Assembly: GCA_025201345.1 (NCBI GenBank)
Contig: JAIXMG010000002.1
Span: 806,001 to 870,000 of the forward strand
Reading direction: 5' to 3'
DNA from: Thamnidium elegans
Taxonomy: Eukaryota; Mucoromycota; Mucoromycetes; Mucorales; Mucoraceae
DNA: 64,000 nt
The notes under the pieces are model-generated. The model did no database searches, was not told where the DNA came from, and saw nothing but the letters and a program-made list of their open reading frames with translations. Of the stretch, positions 23,901 through 34,490 are shown one piece after another. The translations under genes were made by a program, and so were the position numbers. Every line of letters begins with the position of its first letter. Position 1 is the stretch's first letter.

Positions 23901-24294
23901 TCTTTTAAGGCCATGGTAACTGCCTGAAGAGTAGCTTCATCAGTAGGAATAGCTTTTTTAACTTGGTCACATAATTGTAAAGCTTCTTCTTCCTTTCCTG
24001 TACGTACAAGAACAAGTGCTTTTAAAGCCTAATAAAAAGTGTTGGTGAATGTATATTGTTTTTTCTTTCTTTTCTATTACTTTGACTAAAGGCCAATCGG
24101 GTGACTTTTTCAACAACTTTGCACAATGTTGAAGGGCCATTTTATTCTGTCCTTCATCAAGGGCATCTAAATCAAATAAACTTTTTTAATATCCAAAAAA
24201 AAAAAAAAAAAAAAAAAAAAGAAAAAAAAACTATTGTTTTTTTATTACCATAAAGAGGACGCAGCTTCTTTTCTGTTGCGTAATCTAAAGACAT
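20992..24294 (-). CDS. NAA25: NatB N-terminal acetyltransferase auxiliary subunit (NAA25/MDM20)
   Basis: Eleven exons were rebuilt: 24294-24249, 24166-24081, 24028-23890, 23823-23143, 23083-22568, 22510-22441, 22381-22282, 22211-21617, 21564-21491, 21430-21323 and 21261-20992, giving 2685 nt and 894 residues. The protein starts MSLDYATEKKLRPLYDALDEG and is built of helical TPR-like repeats (KALVLVRTGKEEEAL, AVKLHRVFKQNKYLFWAIMSL, RWESAMEMSQEALEKENADDW). The conserved block FGSKSCAFEDLQAYI identifies the Mdm20/NAA25 family. It anchors the catalytic NAA20 to the ribosome for co-translational acetylation of Met-Asp/Glu/Asn/Gln N-termini; loss in yeast disturbs actin and mitochondrial inheritance. 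Length fits the family (about 800-970). The intron before 23823 has a 20-nt T-run on the coding strand. Confidence 0.9.
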
Positions 24295-25261
24295 TATATA
24301 TCCACTTGTTAAAACAATTAGTACAAGAAGTATGAACACGAACATTTTTTTGACTTTTTTTATTTTATTTTTTTGGAGGTCACACCCCCGCCTTTGAAGT
24401 CGGGCTTTTGAGGATATGCAAAGATGTAATGTCTATTACAAGTAGATTACAAGCGACAATAGGATATTATTTTTCTAATACATCGATAAAGAAAAATAAA
24501 CAATGGGCTATAAAGGTTTATATAAAAGCAAAGTATTTGAAAACAAAATGCTGCCAGTTACCTACTCAAACCTACCAAGTGATCCCTCAAGCCTCTCCGA
24601 TCCGTTATATTTTTCCCCTGGCGCCATGGTGACCTAAAAGTCTCGGGTCCGGTGATTCAGCACCCTATTCTTCTAGAACGGTAGTTAAATTACATGTTCA
24701 GCAAAAAAAAAAAAGTATGGATTATTTTATTATTTTATGCGCCCACTCGTTTATCCGCATAAAAAGGAATCTTGTGTGATTAAAATTGGAGCAACAAATA
24801 TAAACATGTATAATAAAAATGATTAACTAGCGTAAAAATATGAGTATATAAAAGAAATTCTTATGCAAAAAGAGTAACCATGAATACGCCCCGGTACAAA
24901 GAAAAAAAAAAGTTAGGGAAACTCAACATTTCTAAATGGTTTATTAGAAGTGTAATAACTCCTTTTTTCTATACCGCACAGATCATTTTGTATGACTGTA
25001 AAGGAACGAGGGTAAGGTTAATTGTTTTCGCATTGGATTTCCCTCCTTTTTTTTTTAGTTATAGAAAGAAATATTTAAGGTGCTGCTGATGATTTGACAC
25101 TGCATAGAATAGATACAGTGATACATGTCACACCTAAGGCTTGTTAGCCTTGAAAGCTAGTTTCCCGATCTTTTTTTGTTTTGTCTTTTTGTTTATTTGT
25201 TTATATGCAATTTCAGTTGAGAATTTTTTACAAGTTGGTATATATGTATAGGTTTTTATTA
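24295..25261. other. Intergenic region between NAA25 and Rab5
   Basis: About 970 bp. Short open frames (24408-24632 plus, 24880-25089 plus) have no domain. A GC-richer patch lies near 24380-24410 and 24600-24660, but it does not fold as a tRNA by eye. The promoter of NAA25 and the 3' end of the Rab5 gene lie here. Confidence 0.4.
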
Positions 25262-26145
25262 TTAGCAAGCACAGTTTTTTGTTTTTTTAGAAGTAATAGT
25301 AGTGGGCGTATTTAGATCGATATGCGAAGGTTTATTTATACTAAAGGTATCTTCTGCAGTACTTATTGATAATGGTATACGAGCACCTAAAGTAATAGTT
25401 AGTATAAAATGTTTAGGTGAAACCCGAGAATAATACTTGCCAATAGATTTAAATAATTCATCTACATGAATAGCATCTTTTGCACTTGTTTCATGAAATA
25501 TTAATTGATTTGATAAAGCATAAGTAGTAGCTTCTTCTGAAGGCACTTGTCTGTTTTCTTCAAGATCAAGTTTATTACCTACAAGAGCAATAACAATACT
25601 ATCTGCAGCTTGCTTTAATAATTCTTTTACCCATTGTTTAGCCCTTTCATATGAAGCCTAAAATATCCAAAATTAGGAGGTGTGTAATAGGATTGCAGAA
25701 TTTAGTTTTACACTACATATTGAGTTATATCATACACAACGATGGCAGATTGAGCATTTCTATAATACATTGGAGCTAATGAATGAAATCTTTCTTGACC
25801 CGCTGTATCCCATATTTCAAATTTAATTACTCTATCTTCCAACTGACATTTTTGACTTAAAAATGCAGCTTAAAACATGATTGTTTAGTCGTTCCATTTC
25901 ATTTTATTTGTACTAGTATTTTACCTCCTATAGTTGCATCTCTATTTTCATTGTATTGCTTATGAACAAACCGTAATACAAGACTTGATTTACCAACTGC
26001 TGATTCGCCTTTTAAGATTTTTTTAATAAATGTAACCTTTTTATTATTGTTATTTAGAGTTACCTAATAGGACAAGTTTCACTTTGGTTGGTTTACCGTA
26101 CGATATAAAAGGTGTGACACGAGTAATAGTAGGCTCTGCAGTCAT
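25262..26145 (-). CDS. RAB5: Rab5-type small GTPase (Ypt5/Vps21)
   Basis: Five exons (26145-26064, 26008-25925, 25868-25717, 25657-25441, 25386-25262) give 660 nt and 219 residues. All G motifs are present: GESAVGKSS (residues 28-36), the switch I threonine in TIGAAF, WDTAGQE (75-81), GNKLDL (133-138) and ETSAK (162-166). The Rab5 effector-loop text TIGAAFLSQ and [19 protein letters not shown] are diagnostic. The C-terminus NCAC is a CxC double-geranylgeranylation signal. Rab5 directs early-endosome fusion. The last intron (25440-25387, 54 nt) is inferred to be GC-AG: splicing gives FKSIG-ARIPLS, while retaining it adds 18 in-frame residues. The gene lies head to head with the APSES factor, 235 bp between the ATGs. 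Confidence 0.93.
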
Positions 26146-26248
26146 AATGAAAAAGAAAAAGAAAAGTAATAAAGAAGAAAAAGAAAAAGAAGAAAATGTA
26201 AGGGGGGGAAGATACTTTTTTTTTTTGATGTAAAAAAAAAAAATACCT

Positions 26249-26254
26249 CACGTG
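26249..26254. promoter_or_regulatory. CACGTG E-box in the Rab5/APSES bidirectional promoter
   Basis: CACGTG, followed by T, lies roughly midway between the divergent ATGs at 26145 and 26381. It is the core bound by bHLH factors such as Cbf1 or Pho4. That it works here is inferred from position only. Confidence 0.35.
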
Positions 26255-26380
26255 TCAAAAATGCAAGGCAATTAAATAAGCGCTGAGATAATGCGTGCCG
26301 CGTTTTTTTTATTTTATTTTATTTTTTATATCGGTTATCTTTTATATCTATACTAAAAAAAACAGGGAATTATTTATACT

Positions 26381-28436
26381 ATGGTAGACTTTTCTTGTGT
26401 ATTTAAAGCAACTTATTCTGGTGTTCCTGTATATGAAATGCTGTGTAAAGGAGTAGCAGTTATGCGTCGAAGATCTGATTCTTATCTTAATGCCACACAA
26501 ATTCTAAAAGTCGCAGATTTCGATAAACCGCAACGAACACGTATTTTAGAACGAGAAGTACAAGTAGGTGAACATGAAAAAGTACAAGGTGGTTATGGAA
26601 AATACCAAGGTTAATAAAAAACAAACATTATATGAATATACTTAAATACTGAAATCCTGGAATATAGGTACTTGGGTTCCATTTGAACGTGGGAAGGCTT
26701 TGGCTGTATTGTATGAAGTAGATAACGTACTTGCACCTATACTTGAATTTGTAAGAGGCGATCAAAGTCCACCTTTAGCACCTAAACATGTCACTGCTGC
26801 TTCAGCACGACCAAAAAAATCGCGTGAGACACAAACTCGATTAAGAAAGAGAGTCAAGCATTATGATGAAGATTTATCGGATATTGAAACACAACCACCT
26901 ACTACTACTTTACCTTCCGCTCATCAAGATCAAGATATTGTTGAACCTATCAAGAGGTTACGTATTAAAAAAGAAAAGGTACCAACGCCTAAAATTTCTA
27001 ATAGAGAAATTGATATACAAGATAAAAAAGAAGAGCCTGTACTAGTTGAAAGCACGGAAGACCATGCAATGACTAGGAAACCGTATGCCCAAAGACTATT
27101 ATCTTATTTTATGTCCGGTAAAAGTGGTATTCCTTCTTTGTTACTTCATCCACCATCTGACTTGGATATAAATATTATTATTGATGATGAAGGTCATACG
27201 AGTTTACATTGGGCAGCTGCTATGGCTCGTATCAAGATTGTTAAACTTATTATTGAAAATGGTGCTGATGTATATCGTGTTAATTACAAGGGTCAAACTG
27301 CTCTTATGCGAAGTGTATTATTTACAAACAACTTTGAATCAAAGACATTTGATTCTTTATTATCTTTATTACGTACAACCATTTTTAATATAGATAAAAA
27401 AGATCAAACTGTATTTCATCATATTGCTGCTACTTCAGCTTGGAGAGGAAAGATTCATGCGTCTCGTTACTATATGGAAGGATTAATTGCTAAATTGTAT
27501 CCAAATCAATCTGAATTAATTTCTATATTAAATGTACAAGATACCTATGGTGATACAGCTTTAACAATTGCTGCACGTAATGGTAACAAAAGATTGGTTC
27601 GGATGTTGATTGATGCCGGTGCAAGTACTGAAATTGCAAATGAAGAAGGAATGACTTCTAGAGACTATTTTAGAGAAATTGGAAAAGCTTCACCTATTGC
27701 TAGTGAATCCTCTTGTTCTCCTCGTAGTGGTACACCATCAGCTACTTTTGAAGACGATGATATTAATGAAATTGATACACGTGAAGCACTAAGAAACCGA
27801 ATTGAAGCCATGTTCCAAACCGTCACTAGTAACAGTGGTAACGTACCTCCTATCTCTGAAGTATTTGATAGTTTTGCAAAGAGTTATGAAAATGATTTAA
27901 TTGCGCGAGAAAAAATATTACAGAAAAAGAAAGTCGAGTTAGATTTATATGTCAAAAGATTAGAGGAAACGCGAAGGGTATTGGAAAAGATTAGATTGGA
28001 TGCTGATCATCAACAAGTGATCTCTGTTACACCTCAAGTAGAATTTTTTAGTGCTTCTTTAGAACTAAAGTTAAAAAGACAATTACATTATTGTCAAAAG
28101 ATGACTTTACAAGTATTGGAAGAATATTATCTTAAAGAGTTTAATGAAAAACCTCCTTCACCACCTCATCAGGATATCATACATCATTTAACAGAGACAG
28201 CGAATCAGTTACGATCTGATTTAAAGGATTTACAACATACTAGAAAGAGACATGTTAAAAAACTATTGCAATTGTATTGTCGTGATACACCAAAGAATTA
28301 TCAAGATTATAAGCGCTTAATTTCTGCATGTTGTAATGTTGGTTATGAAAATGTCGATTTAATGTTGGCTCCATTATTAGCTTCCTTTTATGAAGTTAAT
28401 CAAGATGAAACTGAAGATATGGTCTTATCCGACTAA
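26381..28436 (+). CDS. MBP1: APSES/KilA-N ankyrin transcription factor (MBP1/SWI4/Res-like)
   Basis: Two exons, 26381-26609 and 26668-28436, give 665 residues. The N-terminal KilA-N/APSES DNA-binding domain (about residues 5-105) carries the family text [41 protein letters not shown] and [18 protein letters not shown]. Basic sequence follows ([19 protein letters not shown]), then ankyrin repeats ([63 protein letters not shown]), then a coiled-coil, Leu-rich C-terminal region. This is the layout of the DNA-binding subunit of MBF/SBF, which drives G1/S transcription. Whether it is the Mbp1 or the Swi4 counterpart cannot be said. Confidence 0.92.
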
Positions 28437-28709
28437 GATCAAGAAAGAGAGAAAGAGAGAGAGAGAAACATACACTCCCCCCTTTTTTTTTCTTATATGC
28501 ATATTTGTATATTTTATACTGATTTTTTTTTCCCAATACAATATTTGAACCCGAACAACGTCATAATAGTGATGGAAAGAGTTTATTAGATATTATATTG
28601 TGTATTATAAAACAGAGAAATAGAGGGATAGAAAAAGAGAGAGAAAAAAGCAACACTTTATATTTCTTTTTTGGCACGTATTACATCTTTCTATTAGGTT
28701 TTTTTTTTT

Positions 28710-31112
28710 TTAAATGGCATCTTCTTCCAGCAAAATACTTTCCACTTGATACATTGAATCAGTTACTTCACTTGATGAAGAATCATCCAAGAAACTTACA
28801 GACCCATCTGTAGAAACAAGGTAAGATTCAGGCATATCGTCAGTTGTTACTGAAGCACTTAATAACGAATGATCATCATCTATTTCTTTTTTTTTTAAAA
28901 AAAAAAAAGAAAAGCACAATTAAAATACTGTACGATAGGAATCTATAAAATACTTACCACTTTGAGGATTTATCACATCATCATCTTCTGTTAATATTAA
29001 ATGAGTTATACTGTTTCTACGACTCAAGATACTACTGCTGTTACTTCCACTACTGCTCTTATAATCCAAATCGAGTTCAGGAGCATGTTCGTTAATAAAT
29101 TGAGAGATATCTTGAGATAAATCCTTTCGCATAGAACGAATAATACCACCAGCTTCAGGGTTTCGAATAGCTAAAAACAAAGGACGAATCGATCTATATA
29201 AAAAAAAAAAAATGAGTTTCAAAAAAAAAAAAAAAAAAAAAAAAAGAAGTTTTTTTTACTTGTAAATATCTAAACCGGTGTCACCTAATCGCATTAATAA
29301 ATAATGTAAAATAGGTTGAATAGCCCATACAATAGAAGCGCGAAATATTTTGGCTTTGTGTGAAAGTGTTGGTCTACGTTTAACTAGGTATACCAGGTAG
29401 ATAAATGCGTATATACCGTACAAGGCTGGTGCAGCAAATGCAGCTACAATAACTTTCCATGTTGCCAAGACATCCTTACCAGCAATTTTTACAGATGAAC
29501 CAGCCAATGCCTCTGCGTATAAAAAAAAAACGTAAGTCTAATACTCAATTATTATTATTTTAGAAAGAAAAAAAAAAGGTTTACGTTTTTGCTTCTTTCC
29601 GCTGATATAACTTGTGATCCAAATCAATGGCAAATTCGATATTAAACTATTTTAAGCGTAAACAAGATGATATAATAAATAAATTTACGAATCAAGAAAA
29701 AGGAAAGAAAAAAATACATACGCTGGGGCACCAAGACCAGCCATAACAATCAACTTTGACAATCTTTTTACTAACTGAACCAAAGCCTTTACCGGCGTAA
29801 TATCCAACTTCTCAACTTGATGATCTCTAATCCCAAAGAACCGTAACATATCATTATAATATTTGACTTTACGTTCAATCGCAATTAACCTTGGGTCACC
29901 CTTCATTTTAGCCCATAAAGATACAAAATGACTATTTAATTTCACTACTTGTTCAATGGTGGGTTTGGTGTCGGTAGTAGGAACATAAAGTCGTCGTGCT
30001 GCTTGCACTACCATCAATGTATCAAAATCGGGTGCATTTACGGTAACTGTTTTAAATGCTTCGTCACTTTGGTCTAATAATTTGGTCACTGCTTCTCGTT
30101 TGCATTTACCGCCTTGTTTGTATTTTTCAACGTCTTTGGGGTCAATGGAGATAGGTTGACCAAATGATACTACAGCGCGAGATCTAAATCGATCGGGATG
30201 AAAGTAATTTAAGCCTAACCAGTGGTTTTTTAGTATATACATATATATCCTGTTAGTAGTTTTTTGGGGGGAAGCGTATATTTACCGACAGGTACAATTT
30301 TAATATCCAAGTTTGGATTTTCAGCCATAGCACCCAAAGCCATCACAGCAAACCCAGCTTTCAAAGGCAACATCTCTGACCTATCATGACTGCCACCTTC
30401 AGGAAAGATAGTGATGCATTCATTATTATTTAAATAATGATATACTTCATCATACACAGCCGTTTGATCCACATGAGGAGCGATTTTAAAGTTATGCCAA
30501 GTTAAGTCTTCTTCTTTTACTTGAACAGCATGTGTAATTTCTAAATGAGTATCTGAAATAACCCGTGCGACATGTAATTTATAATTGGATCCAAAGATGA
30601 TAAAATCTCTTGTGCCAAGTTCACTTAAGAAACTTGTGCCTTGTCCTTTAATTTCAAATGGACTGGTTGGGTCGTAAAAGATTTTACCGGTTCCATGATT
30701 TACAATATCTTGAGGTCTTACTACAGGGACTTTTTTTTTTTAAAAAAAAAAAAATGTATATATATATATTAGGGGAGACGTTTTTTTATGTGTGTGCAAA
30801 AAAAAAAAAAAAAAAAAAAAAAAAAGATATTTTACTGGCATTAAGGATCTTTCCTACGTGACCAATAACTGGTTTATTATAGGATACGGCAGCCATAAGT
30901 GAATAAGAAGGTCGTGGGTTTTTGCTTAGGTAGACTATACCGTCTACAAATTGATTGGCATGGGGTCCAACAATGAATATACATGGTCCTGATGTAGGTA
31001 CTAGATGACCATCGCTAATCTTTACTTCACGAAAAAAAATATGTGAAATAACTCGAAATAAACTTTGAAACGACTTGTAAGTTATTGTTGCTGGTGGGCC
31101 TAAATCAGTCAT
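28710..31112 (-). CDS. GPT2: Glycerol-3-phosphate / DHAP O-acyltransferase (GPT2/SCT1)
   Basis: Seven exons (31112-30836, 30729-30286, 30214-29722, 29646-29585, 29512-29260, 29193-28958, 28879-28710) give 1935 nt and 644 residues. PlsC-type motifs are present: GPHANQFVDGIVY (catalytic His and Asp block of the fungal GPAT family), GTRDFIIFGSNYKLHV, and FPEGGSHDRSEMLPLKAG (phosphate-binding and acyl-acceptor block). Hydrophobic segments occur at VAAFAAPALYGIYAFIYLVY and nearby. The enzyme adds the first acyl chain in phosphatidic-acid synthesis, in ER and lipid-droplet membranes. The Ser/Asp-rich tail (SSSGSNSSSI, DDSSSSEVTD) resembles the phosphorylated tail of yeast Gpt2/Sct1. It lies head to head with calcineurin A, 253 bp between ATGs. 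Confidence 0.92.
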
Positions 31113-31365
31113 TTTTTTTAAAAAAAAAAAAGGAGGAAAAAGAAAGAGAGAATTCAGGAACAAAAAACAAAAAAAAGGTTTTTTTTTATAGTAAAATATC
31201 ACATGAAAGCATGTGACGCCATTTCACTCTTGTTTGTTGTCTAACCAAACATTTGCATTATTATAATTGTAACGCGGAACTTGTAAAAAAACACCGAGAG
31301 TGAACTCCAGAAAGATTTTTTTTTTTTTTAATTGTCTTTTTTCTTTTTCTTCTTTTTTCATAAAC

Positions 31366-33498
31366 ATGTCGAATATTTCCATAACAACAGATAGGCCGGA
31401 AATTGACCCCTCTGTATATACTATGGAAGATGGTACAGTTGTTAATACCAAAGACCGTATCTGCAAAAGTAAATATACAATAGAAAATAAAAAGTTGACA
31501 GGTTTTTAATTTTAAAAAAACAAAACAAAAAGGCGCAGAACCACCAGCATTTCGAAAACCTACCGATAAAGAACTTTGGTCCGCAGAGCGACCTGAACTT
31601 CCCAATCTTGAATTCCTAAGGGAACATTTTAGAAGAGAAGGCAGACTTACAGAAGAACAAGCTTTACGTATTTTAAATGCAACAAATGACTTGTTAAAAA
31701 AGGAGCCTAATCTTTTACGTATGCCTGCACCTATTACCATTTGTGGCGATGTGCACGGACAGTATTATGATCTCTTGAAACTTTTCGAAGTAGGCGGGGA
31801 TCCTTTTGATACTCGATATTTGTTTTTAGGCGATTATGTAGACCGTGGCTATTTTTCAATTGAAGTAATATACACACATATATATATTATCTTGCGATGT
31901 ATATTAATTATTTTATTTTAGTGTGTACTTTTACTTTGGGCTCATAAGTTATGGTACCCTAATTCAATATTTTTGTTACGTGGTAATCATGAGTGTAGAC
32001 ATTTAACGGAATATTTTACGTTTAAATTGGAATGTAAGTTTATACATGGGTGTTATAAGAAATAAATATATTGATAGTCCAATATATAGGTAAAACTAAA
32101 TACTCTGAAGAAGTGTATGATGCTGTCATGACGTGTTTTGATAGTCTTCCTTTAGCAGCAGTTGTCAATAATCAGTTTCTTTGTGTACATGGTGGTATTT
32201 CGCCTGAATTAAAGACATTAAAAGATATTGAAGATGTAATTATATTCCCTTTGTTTTTTTTTATAAAAAAAAAGAAAACTAGACTAATATTTTTTAGATT
32301 GATCGATTTAGAGAAACCCCGACAAGTGGTTTGATGTGTGATTTACTTTGGGCAGATCCGTTTGAAGAGTTTGATAATGATACAGGACCTAAATTTGAAA
32401 ATAATCATGTACGCGGATGCTCTTATTTCTACAGGTAAAAAAAAAAAAAAAAAAAATACAATCTACATCAAGGGAAGAGGTACTTATACTTTTTTAGTTA
32501 TCGAGCAGTTTGTAACTTTTTAGAAAAAAATAATCTTTTATCAGTTATTCGCGCTCATGAAGCACAGGCCAACGGGTAAATATATACATTAAAGGAAATT
32601 ATTTTCATTTTTTTTTTAAAAAACGCAAGAAATAGATATCGCATGTATCGTAAGAGCAAAGCTACTGGGTTTCCAGCACTTATGACAATTTTCTCTGCAC
32701 CCAATTATATCGATGTCTATAACAATAAGGCAGCTGTACTTCGATACGATAAAAGCGTACTTAATATTCGACAATTCAATGCAAGTCCTCATCCATACTG
32801 GTTACCGAACTTTATGAATGTCTTTAATTGGAGTTTACCATTTGTTGGAGAAAAGAGTAAGTTCAACATAAAAATAAGTATTTTTTTATTATATTTACTT
32901 TTTTTTTTGTTAAAAAAAAAATAGTTACAACTATGCTTTTGGCATTATTAAATATTTGCTCACAAGAAGAACTTGCAGCTACACTTGAAGAAAAAGAAAT
33001 GGAAACACCTGTTGTTATTGTACCTAATTCAGCAGATATGTCACAAGAACAAAGAAGACAAGTGATTAAAAATAAGGTTTTGGCGATAGGTAAAATTTCG
33101 CGTACTTTCTCCGTACTAAGAGAGAATTCAGAGTTGGTGATGGAGTTAAAGAGTTTATCGGAAACTGGAAAGTTACCTACAGGTACTTTAGGATTAGGAT
33201 CAGAAGGAATCCGTAGAGGTAAAGTGATTATGTAAAGTAAAATAAAAAAGAGAAACTTAATACTTCTTTAAAAGCAATTACAACGTTTGAAGAAGCTAAA
33301 CGATCAGACATTGAAAACGAACGATTACCACCCGCTTCTAGAGAGTCTATGGACGCTATCCATCAAGAACATACGGTATCTAAACTTAGAGATGCTGTAG
33401 GAGAGCAAGATGAGTGTATATCTCGTATGGCGGAAGTGATTGCCTCTGTTCCGGATCGTCCTTCACGATCTCCAACCCCAAAATCGTTAGGCAAATAG
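31366..33498 (+). CDS. CNA1: Calcineurin catalytic A subunit (PP2B)
   Basis: Nine exons (31366-31468, 31533-31864, 31922-32033, 32090-32235, 32298-32434, 32498-32575, 32636-32856, 32925-33218, 33275-33498) give 1647 nt and 548 residues. PPP-phosphatase motifs are intact: GDVHGQ (106-111), GDYVDRG (134-140) and RGNHEC (165-170), plus [17 protein letters not shown] and [16 protein letters not shown]. The calcineurin-B-binding helix, the calmodulin-binding stretch ([20 protein letters not shown]) and the autoinhibitory block [19 protein letters not shown] (after the last intron) follow. Calcineurin is the Ca2+/calmodulin phosphatase that mucoralean fungi need for hyphal growth and dimorphism, and it is the target of FK506 and cyclosporin. 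The intron before 32925 ends in a T-run, an A-run and TAG. Confidence 0.95.
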
Positions 33499-33860
33499 TA
33501 ATTTGCTGGTTCATAGATCCCCTCTCAAGCTGCTCCACGCACATACACACACACATATATGTAGTTATGTGGAGCAATTTATAACTCTTATTGACTTCCA
33601 ATTTGAGCCACTCAACTTACAAAAATAAATTGAGTATTTTTTAATGTAAAAAAAAAATAAAGACTATTTATTATTTTTAATCACTTTCAGGTGAACTATT
33701 AATTGGTTGCCTTCTATGCGTATTATACGTTAATCGAAATGTCTTAGTGTAAATGATATCTGAAATAAATGCTGTCGTAAATACAGAATCAGTGTTAGCT
33801 CAAAATGCATTATTTGATAATATAAAAAGTCCTTTTTCACTATTTTTTATATACTTATGT
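33499..33860. other. 3' flank of calcineurin A
   Basis: About 360 bp of AT-rich sequence with ACAC repeats near 33540-33556 and AATAAA at 33655, which may mark the transcript end. No coding signal is visible. Confidence 0.4.
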
Positions 33861-34330
33861 CTATTGTTGGGTATTCAGAAAGTTTTTTCTTTTTCTTTTA
33901 TTTGATATTGATATGCAATTGATTAAATATATATTTGGGTTAGGAAAGAAATAATCCTTGTAAAGCATACACAAACGAAAAACAATTAATAGCATACCTA
34001 TAGGTGATAATACGATCCTTACCGTTAAACGCTTTCTTAATGAAGTCGAGGTAATGACCATTGAAGCCTGCTTCATCAACAAAGGTACAACTATTCATAT
34101 AATACTTTTCCGTTCTGGTTCCCTTTTCGACCCATATATGGCGCTCCTCAATACATAGTAGGTATTGTGTCAATGTAATAAGCGTTTCAATTTTAAAAGA
34201 ATTGCCTCTTTCTCCCCAATCTAAAATCTCGTCTTGACTATCTTTATAAAATAATTTAATACTCTTTTTGTATTTTTAAAATAGTTTAAAGAACAAAAAA
34301 CGAATGAGCTACTCTCGTAATTGAGTATTA
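33861..34330 (-). pseudogene. Tc1/IS630-like transposase fragment
   Basis: On the minus strand one frame reads ERHIWVEKGTRTEKYYMN, then SCTFVDEAGFNGHYLDF. FVDEAGF is the usual setting of the first catalytic Asp of Tc1/mariner-IS630 DDE transposases. Stops and frame changes lie on both sides, and the second and third catalytic blocks are absent. The fragment is therefore an inactive relic. It is related in type, though not visibly in sequence, to the fragments at 57.4-58.4 kb. Confidence 0.55.
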
Positions 34331-34490
34331 CAAAACTATCAATTGAGGAGGTAGTTTTGACAGGTTAATGCAGTTTACAAAATATATGGTGACTGTTTAT
34401 CATTAATTCAGCCACTATGCTTATTTATGAAAAAGGGGCTTTATTGGAATTTTCTTTTTTTTTTTTCCTTGATCGATTCAATATAAAAAA

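Noticed and set aside
24380..24680. GC-richer patch that might be a tRNA or other RNA gene
   Set aside because: No cloverleaf, A box or B box could be drawn by eye.
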